Shown piece by piece: positions 33,837 through 38,124 of a stretch of 38,124 nucleotides of DNA; positions within the stretch are counted from its first letter, which is position 1; the number at the start of each line of letters is the position of its first letter. Under the pieces are notes generated by a model that was not told the DNA's origin, did not search any database, and saw only the letters and a list, made by a program, of their open reading frames with translations. Origin of the DNA: a virus. The stretch is taken from positions 1 to 38,124 of the IMG/VR virus record IMGVR_UViG_3300032053_003738; one strand, 5' to 3'. Both the position numbers and the translations under genes were made by a program.

Positions 33837-34217
33837 TCAGCCTGAATAGCTTACCCAGAGGTCCTCAGCGTCAGAGACAATGACAGTAGTTAGCCGGACC
33901 CCTGTTTTTTTAACCTCTTCCTTGAGCTTATTGTAAATCCACCTGGCGGCGTTCTCGCTGGTCGGATTGTCCTCGTTCTTCCCCTCCGGCCCCTGGAGGA
34001 TTGAATTCAGGCACGAGAAGTCGAGGTCCATGAGCGTGAGAGTCAGCCCCTTCCGAAGGTCCTTCCTCCTCGGGAACTCTCCCATGCCATCGAGAGCCGA
34101 ACTCTCGTATAGGACCTCCACCCTCCACGTATGCCCGTGCATATTCGCATCAGAACTTCTCACACCCAGAAAGAAGTGGGAGGCGTTGAACTTGTCCTTC
34201 AGACAGAGGTGGTACAT
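33837..34217 (-). CDS. QueD/6-pyruvoyltetrahydropterin-synthase-like protein
   Basis: This 126-aa protein has the family's zinc histidines, H14 in FNASHFFLG and H27/H29 in MHGHTWRVEV, the strand LTLTLMDLDF, and the diagnostic NPTSENAARWIYNKL. The C-terminal part (VIVSDAEDLWVSY) fits the substrate-binding strand. In QueD the catalytic Cys lies four residues before the HGH; here that position is D23, so the usual Cys is missing. PTPS variants with another acid at that position are known. It could belong to a pterin or 7-deazaguanine pathway used for DNA or tRNA modification, but no QueC, QueE, FolE or DNA-modifying partner lies in the window. Confidence 0.8.
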   Translation of the reverse strand: MYHLCLKDKFNASHFFLGVRSSDANMHGHTWRVEVLYESSALDGMGEFPRRKDLRKGLTLTLMDLDFSCLNSILQGPEGKNEDNPTSENAARWIYNKLKEEVKKTGVRLTTVIVSDAEDLWVSYSG

Positions 34218-34219
34218 CG

Positions 34220-34438
34220 TCAGGACTGCCAGGGTTCGTACAGCTCGTTGAACTTCGAGAGGGGAACGATGACGATGTTCCGGGGAGTCACCTCGACCAG
34301 GTAATCGCCGCTCATCCCCTGCATCTTCTCGTTCTCATTCTCAAACACAAACGCTGTGTGGAACTGGATGGCCCGGACAGGCTTCCTTTTCGTTGCGTAC
34401 TTCCCCGACTCTTTCGGCATTTCAGTAACGGTTATCAT
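34220..34438 (-). CDS. Hypothetical protein, 72 aa
   Basis: The ATG overlaps the stop of the ParB-like gene by one base (TGATG), supporting a real, coupled gene. The sequence has a short charged N-terminus, then beta-type segments (RAIQFHTAFVFENENEK, YLVEVTPRNIVIVPLSKF). No cysteines or membrane segments occur. No family recognised. Confidence 0.6.
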   Translation of the reverse strand: MITVTEMPKESGKYATKRKPVRAIQFHTAFVFENENEKMQGMSGDYLVEVTPRNIVIVPLSKFNELYEPWQS

Positions 34439-35052
34439 CAGACTCCTCCCTTCTTCTTTTTTATAAATCGGATTTCCTCGTGGTTCTCAACCTGCTCCCG
34501 GAACCAGTCATCGAATACATCCCCGACGGTCTCGTAGAGGTCCAGAGGGATTATGAGGGATAGGACCATGTTCTGTCTCTTCTCAGGTTTCACCTGTTCA
34601 GTCTTGATTTCGTCCTTCATGGACTGGCTTCTCGAACTGACCAGAGACTTCAGGTAATCCCGCATCTCCCCCAGTTCAGACTCCGTGTAGAATGGAGAGA
34701 CCATGCTCTTTGGAAGCTTCTGAGCTATCTCGTAAATCATATCGTTATTGTCAACCATGAACTTAGCGATACGCTGGGAGACCATCGGGTAGGCCTTGGC
34801 CTGGTCCTCTGTCAGGTCGTCCCGCCTGACAATGGGAACGAGCTTCTCTCCCCTCTCCAGGCACTTCTTCAGCCTCCCGTTCCCGTTGATGACAACACCG
34901 TTCCACACCGTGAGAGGCTCCATCCACCCGAACAGGGTCAGAGACTCATCCAGAGCTTTGAGGCCCCTGTCTGTGTGGTCCTTCGGATTCCACGGAGCGA
35001 GCATCAGGGACTTGGGGTCCACCATCTCAATTTTAAGCTTAGGGGACTTCAT
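34438..35052 (-). CDS. ParB/Srx-fold protein
   Basis: This 204-aa protein has the ParB N-terminal-like layout: LMLAPWNPKDHTDRGLKALD, GWMEPLTVWNGVVINGNGRL, and KLVPIVRRDDLTEDQAKAYP. The ParB signature usually includes a GxRR or GHxR element; here the equivalent is GNGRLKK. Such phage ParB-like proteins often sit near terminase genes and may bind nucleotides or DNA, or have nuclease activity. No typical HTH of chromosomal ParB is obvious; residues about 105-204 are charged and helical (SSRSQSMKDEIKTEQVKPEK). Ribosome site GGAGA lies upstream and the gene overlaps the upstream stop by ATGA. Confidence 0.78.
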   Translation of the reverse strand: MKSPKLKIEMVDPKSLMLAPWNPKDHTDRGLKALDESLTLFGWMEPLTVWNGVVINGNGRLKKCLERGEKLVPIVRRDDLTEDQAKAYPMVSQRIAKFMVDNNDMIYEIAQKLPKSMVSPFYTESELGEMRDYLKSLVSSRSQSMKDEIKTEQVKPEKRQNMVLSLIIPLDLYETVGDVFDDWFREQVENHEEIRFIKKKKGGV

Positions 35053-35588
35053 CTCCTAACACCAATGACCGTCGATTCAAAGACATCGAACTTTGAGAAT
35101 AACGAAGCGAGGTTCCCGTACTGTTCCTTGAAGAGAGAGAAGTCGTTAGTAACGAGAGTCCCCCCTCGCTTGATGGAGGAGACAAGTTTCTTCATGTCAG
35201 CAGGAGGAGCATCCCCCACACTCGTAATTATGAGGGTGTCGATTGGAAAGGACCAGAGCTTTACAAAGTTCGGCTCCTGCTCCCGCAGGACGATGTTGAC
35301 CTTCCCTTGGTTCCCAAACTTCGCCCCTCCACCGAGCATCCGACGAACAGTCCCGTCAAAGTAGTCTCCGTAAACGAACGTCATAACTTTCTTGAGGTTC
35401 AGCTTTGACATTAGGCAGGGGATTCTCCAATCCTCCGTACCGTAAATCATCACAACAGACTCTGGTTTCATCTTCGAGAGAACCTCGAACAGACGGACAT
35501 AGCAAGCCCTAGAAAAAACAGGACCCTCGTCCTTTATGACCCACAGAACGTGTCGAAGTCTCATTCGTAGAAGGGTGAATGCGTTCAT
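35049..35588 (-). CDS. Hypothetical Rossmann-like protein, 179 aa
   Basis: The ATG overlaps the terminase stop by 4 bases (ATGA), so it is translationally coupled. The pattern of strands and helices (SVVMIYGTEDWRIPCLMSKL, VMTFVYGDYF, VNIVLREQ, IDTLIITSVGDAP, GGTLVTNDFSLF) resembles a class I methyltransferase fold, with the G-containing first loop altered from GxGxG. The YGTEDWR loop would be the cofactor site if it binds SAM. No catalytic motif of a known methyltransferase is visible. Could be a degenerate or non-enzymatic member. Low certainty on function. Confidence 0.55.
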   Translation of the reverse strand: MNAFTLLRMRLRHVLWVIKDEGPVFSRACYVRLFEVLSKMKPESVVMIYGTEDWRIPCLMSKLNLKKVMTFVYGDYFDGTVRRMLGGGAKFGNQGKVNIVLREQEPNFVKLWSFPIDTLIITSVGDAPPADMKKLVSSIKRGGTLVTNDFSLFKEQYGNLASLFSKFDVFESTVIGVRR

Positions 35589-37603
35589 GTTTTTCTCTCT
35601 AAAGGTTCTATCTCCGCCACAATCTTTTTCTCACTCTTCTCCAGCGGAGGCGGAGAGTCGAGGTCCCCTCCCAGAAGCCAGCGGATGGACCGTTTCTCCA
35701 GGTCTTCGTCGGGCGAGTCGTCCTCCAACACACCCATTTGTATATCATCCACGAAGCTCTTGTCAAACTCCTTCACCGCACTAAAGACGGCTCCGGCAAC
35801 AGCGTCGGCAACGTCCTTGGACCCATTCGGCGGGTGGTCGATTTTCTTGTTTCTTGGGTTTACCACGATTGTCCTCATCTCCATAGCGAGTGGAGCGTAG
35901 AAGTAGCTGTGCAGACGTTTTTCATTGATGGTTTCCTTGAGAATTAAATAGGGGTCCGGCGTACGGTCCACCGAAAGAGGAGACACCACGTCGTCACCGA
36001 ACTTCTTTCTCAGTAATTGCTGGGAGTCCCTGGACTGGTACAGGTCGAACGTGATTTTAGCGAACCGCATTCCACACTCCTCCGTGAAGCGATGGATGAG
36101 GCTTCTTATTTCCTCAAACTCTATCTCTCCCCGTTCAGGAGGAACTATTCTCAATACCACGTCGATGTAGACCTCGGGAACGACCTCCCTAACAATTTCG
36201 ATGGTGTTGTCCTCCCTCTCTATCCGCCGCTCAACCTCACGAAGCTCCCCGACATGGCAGATGCAGAACCCTGTGCTGTCGTTGACCGACGAGAGGTCGA
36301 TGTGAACAAACCGCCCGGCCTCTGGGTGGAACTTTAGGACGGGGTCATCCCCCACCCGACGTACCAACTCGAGAGGCTTAACGACGTTGTTCAGCACATC
36401 GGCTGGAATACCGAGGTCGAACCTTCCTCCGAACGGAATAGGGATGTTCTTCCCGCTCTCGAAGACATAGTCAATCCGCTCATCGTCCGGGAGGAATCGG
36501 TCAATCATCTTGACGTTCCTCCCGGCGATGTCCCGCATCGCCCCCAGAATGTCCTTCTCGAAGGCTGGCTTGTACTCAACGGGGACATCCATGACCTCTC
36601 CGAGTTTCTTGAACTCCTCCACCTCTTCCGTCTTGATTATCTTGGGCATGGCCTGGGTGTCGCCAACAAAGCAGAAGAACGTCTTACCAGAGTACCTCTC
36701 TGGCGGTTTTGTCTCCCACTCAGCGTGCTGAATGATAACCGTATCGTTGGGGTTGGCCTCCCGGCATATCCTCTCCAAGAAATCGTCTGGGTAGGCGGCA
36801 GAAGAGTTCAGGACCAGCATCCCAGGCACACGCCCGTACACCTGGTAGCGGCTCATCATCCTTCTCCAGATGGAGTCGAACATATGCCGGGCCGTGTCGA
36901 ACTCGTTCTCGTCGGGGTTGACTATTTTCTTCGAGCCGATGACCACGGGGTAGAAGTTGGCCTCCTCGATGACCCCTCCAAACAAGTTCTCGCCCAGGGG
37001 GGCCAGCTCGGAGCTGGAGCCTGGGATAAAGGAGACCTTCTTGGACGGGAACTCAATGAGGCTATTGTTGCTCATGTTCCTCGGGCAGACGGAAGAGAAA
37101 TAGGGGTCAGCGTCCACCATGTCCTTCAGCTCCTGGAAGAAGACCTTCCGGGCGTGGCCTTTGCTGACAGACATATTCATCAGGACGATTCGGGAGTCTG
37201 CGGAGAGGCCGTAGTAGGCCTGGGGCGAGCGGAGGCACGTCAACTCGTATAGGAGCCTGTGCATCATCAACCGAGAGAAGAACGTCTTCCCCCATCCGAT
37301 GGACCCCTTGAGAACAACCAGCATGGGACGGGGGTCCTTGGTCATCACAAAGTAGAAGTCCTCCTTAATCTTGTCGTAGCACCGTTTCCCCGTATGCCCT
37401 GCGTAGTCTTCAGAATTCAGCCACTCAACGGGTTCAACGATGGCCCGTTCGTACTTTGTCTGCTCCCACTCCTTGTAGATTCCTTCTTCCGCCGCCTTGT
37501 GCTTTTGACCGAGGCTGGCGAGCCACTCCTCGATTCTCTTCTTGACCTCGTCCTTTGGACCTCGGAAGAAGTCTTGATTGTCTGGGGTTAGCTTGTCTGG
37601 CAT
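35585..37603 (-). CDS. Terminase large subunit
   Basis: I chose the ATG at 37603 (MPDKLTPDNQDFF), preceded by GGGAGAG, giving 672 aa; a longer frame would overlap the cupin gene further. Walker A is GSIGWGKTFF (residues 100-109), with Walker B and catalytic Glu in NLFGGVIEEANF (E213/E214). The C-terminal nuclease carries acidic residues in HIDLSS, ITFDLYQS and KDVADAVAGAVF, the typical RNase H-like set. It packages DNA through the portal during head filling. The small terminase was not identified here. It lies upstream of ParB-like and portal genes. Confidence 0.92.
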   Translation of the reverse strand: MPDKLTPDNQDFFRGPKDEVKKRIEEWLASLGQKHKAAEEGIYKEWEQTKYERAIVEPVEWLNSEDYAGHTGKRCYDKIKEDFYFVMTKDPRPMLVVLKGSIGWGKTFFSRLMMHRLLYELTCLRSPQAYYGLSADSRIVLMNMSVSKGHARKVFFQELKDMVDADPYFSSVCPRNMSNNSLIEFPSKKVSFIPGSSSELAPLGENLFGGVIEEANFYPVVIGSKKIVNPDENEFDTARHMFDSIWRRMMSRYQVYGRVPGMLVLNSSAAYPDDFLERICREANPNDTVIIQHAEWETKPPERYSGKTFFCFVGDTQAMPKIIKTEEVEEFKKLGEVMDVPVEYKPAFEKDILGAMRDIAGRNVKMIDRFLPDDERIDYVFESGKNIPIPFGGRFDLGIPADVLNNVVKPLELVRRVGDDPVLKFHPEAGRFVHIDLSSVNDSTGFCICHVGELREVERRIEREDNTIEIVREVVPEVYIDVVLRIVPPERGEIEFEEIRSLIHRFTEECGMRFAKITFDLYQSRDSQQLLRKKFGDDVVSPLSVDRTPDPYLILKETINEKRLHSYFYAPLAMEMRTIVVNPRNKKIDHPPNGSKDVADAVAGAVFSAVKEFDKSFVDDIQMGVLEDDSPDEDLEKRSIRWLLGGDLDSPPPLEKSEKKIVAEIEPLERKT

Positions 37604-37940
37604 TGCACTCTCTCCCGTAGAAGTCGTGAACTCGAACCGAGTCCTCTGGGTGGGATGTTGAAGCCTCGAACAGTACCACACGCTGGTAGCCAGCCCCGAG
37701 GCTATGCTGTGTTTTTGGAGGGATTACAAGGCACGAACCAGGTGGCAGGGTAATCGGGTCGTCGTGGAGGTCTGAGATGAGCAGAAGGTCCCCCTCGAAG
37801 ACGTACATCGTCTCGTGCTTCAAGCGGTGGTAGTGGAAACTCCCCCGCTGGTGGGCGTAGATGATGAGGACCTTACCCATGTACATCTTGTTGTCCGTGA
37901 ACCACCGCTCCTCACCCCAAGGCTTCTTTACGATTTTCAT
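37434..37940 (-). CDS. Cupin, GDP-mannose pyrophosphorylase-type
   Basis: The ATG at 37940 overlaps the SPASM stop (ATGA). Residues 1-112 form one cupin with KPWGEERWFTDN, then SFHYHRLKHETMYVFEGDLLL and ITLPPGSCLVIPPKTQHSLGA, the C-terminal domain pattern of mannose-1-phosphate guanylyltransferase/isomerase type 2. SVRVHDFYGR matches the family's usual end. The frame then continues 56 further residues, overlapping the terminase start by 170 bases (37434-37603) in another frame with Arg/Gln-rich composition, which is probably not functional. Only the cupin half of the bifunctional enzyme is present, so epimerase or isomerase-like sugar activity is the likely role. Confidence 0.75.
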   Translation of the reverse strand: MKIVKKPWGEERWFTDNKMYMGKVLIIYAHQRGSFHYHRLKHETMYVFEGDLLLISDLHDDPITLPPGSCLVIPPKTQHSLGAGYQRVVLFEASTSHPEDSVRVHDFYGRECNARQANPRQSRLLPRSKGRGQEENRGVARQPRSKAQGGGRRNLQGVGADKVRTGHR

Positions 37941-38124
37941 GTGAAACACCCCCGGCAGAACTTCGGGAACCCCCCTCTCCAGGTTCTGTAGACGGGGCCG
38001 TCCCACAGCTCCTGAAGGGTGCTCTCGTGGACGTTCCCGACCTTCGTCGCACCGTCGAAGTCCCGGCAACAGAGGCACACGTCCCCGTTCCATTGAATGG
38101 TCATCGAGTAGTTGAGCATCGTAC
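37937..38124 (-). CDS. Radical SAM/SPASM protein, N-terminal part beyond window
   Basis: Only the C-terminal 60 or so residues lie in the window. They form a SPASM end: SMTIQWNGDVCLCCRDFDGA, then KVGNVHESTLQELWDGPVY and FPKFCRGCF. The G-D-V-C-x-C-C strand, the GN-x8-L-x-E-x-W stretch and the final C-x2-C are hallmarks of SPASM auxiliary-cluster domains. The radical SAM core is not visible here but is expected upstream at >38124. It is coupled to the cupin gene. The class includes enzymes that modify peptides or sugars; the substrate is unknown. Confidence 0.85.
   Translation of the reverse strand, partial: TMLNYSMTIQWNGDVCLCCRDFDGATKVGNVHESTLQELWDGPVYRTWRGGFPKFCRGCFT

Larger units (their letters stand above)
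2818..36155. repeat. Over-represented ATTGAGAATGG 11-mer, both orientations
   Basis: Exact copies occur as CCATTCTCAAT on the plus strand at 5001-5011, 14274-14284, 15800-15810 and 31871-31881, and as ATTGAGAATGG at 2818-2828, 14140-14150 and 22881-22891. The 9-base core ATTGAGAAT is also found at 3284, 9430, 24128 (reverse), 26746 and 36147 (reverse). With equal bases one expects about 0.02 exact 11-mers in this window on both strands. Four of the seven encode Ile-Glu-Asn-Gly on the minus strand, but the other three use other frames. Confidence 0.6.

Noticed and set aside
37604-37681. Longer terminase N-terminus beginning at 37681
   Set aside because: It would overlap the cupin in a shadow-like sequence without a good ribosome site; the ATG at 37603 has GGGAGAG.
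1-38124. tRNA genes or integration sites
   Set aside because: No cloverleaf-like sequence, integrase gene or direct-repeat pair resembling an attachment site was noticed on reading both strands. A tRNAscan run would be decisive.

Overview
This window is a stretch of a tailed-phage genome (Caudoviricetes, T4-like head lineage), probably from an uncultured phage. All supported genes lie on the minus strand, so they read from about 38124 down to 1. They are packed with ATGA/GTGA/TAATG overlaps and clear Shine-Dalgarno sites, and several start with GTG or TTG. No host marker, tRNA, rRNA, CRISPR array or integrase was seen, so the host is unknown. No stretch over about 90 bases lacks a gene.

In transcription order: (1) 38124-33837 holds the end of a radical SAM/SPASM protein, a sugar-type cupin, the large terminase, a possible methyltransferase-fold protein, a ParB-like protein, a small unknown and a QueD/PTPS-like protein. 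(2) 33778-31487 holds a T4 gp20-like portal and two small unknowns. (3) 31474-19351 is the most unusual part: six genes in a row, five of which carry a short tag (GHWxHxxxPGHxGGSLP) in front of enzyme-like modules. They are a 1812-aa protein with six zinc-metallopeptidase-like modules and a C-terminal MuF-type head domain, a JAMM-like protein, an HD-domain protein, a small zinc-ribbon protein (no tag), a 732-aa protein (unknown module, zincin, papain-like cysteine module) and a 602-aa protein with two zincins. The nine zincin modules share HExxH plus a downstream Y-G-x-x-N-x-x-E-F-F signature that matches the anthrax lethal factor (ATLF/M34) pattern. (4) 19344-18607 is a sugar-1-phosphate nucleotidyltransferase. 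(5) 18605-15980 holds a palindromic operator-like site with a promoter, the prohead protease fused to a scaffold, the T4 gp23-like major capsid protein and a terminator. (6) 15894-9222 holds two GT9-type glycosyltransferase genes (one fused GT9-GT2-GT9), a methyltransferase, two membrane/coiled-coil proteins and a radical SAM protein. (7) 9222-7621 holds a small tagged protein, a neck-like protein and a virion-like protein. (8) 7583-1 holds a methyltransferase, a glycosyltransferase, two exported Ig/PKD proteins, a small HTH-like protein, a metallophosphoesterase and two tail-fibre-like proteins, the last running off the window.

The head genes (terminase, portal, MuF, protease/scaffold, capsid) form a standard T4-like packaging set. 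My main inference is that the tagged enzymes are internal head cargo. Each tag follows a Glu-(Tyr/Phe/Ile)-Gly-like junction, so the gp21-type protease may cut the modules apart during head maturation, and they may be ejected with the DNA. A second theme is a dispersed glycan and modification set (nucleotidyltransferase, cupin, GT9/GT2 enzymes, methyltransferases, SPASM proteins) woven between virion genes. It may decorate virion or host surfaces.
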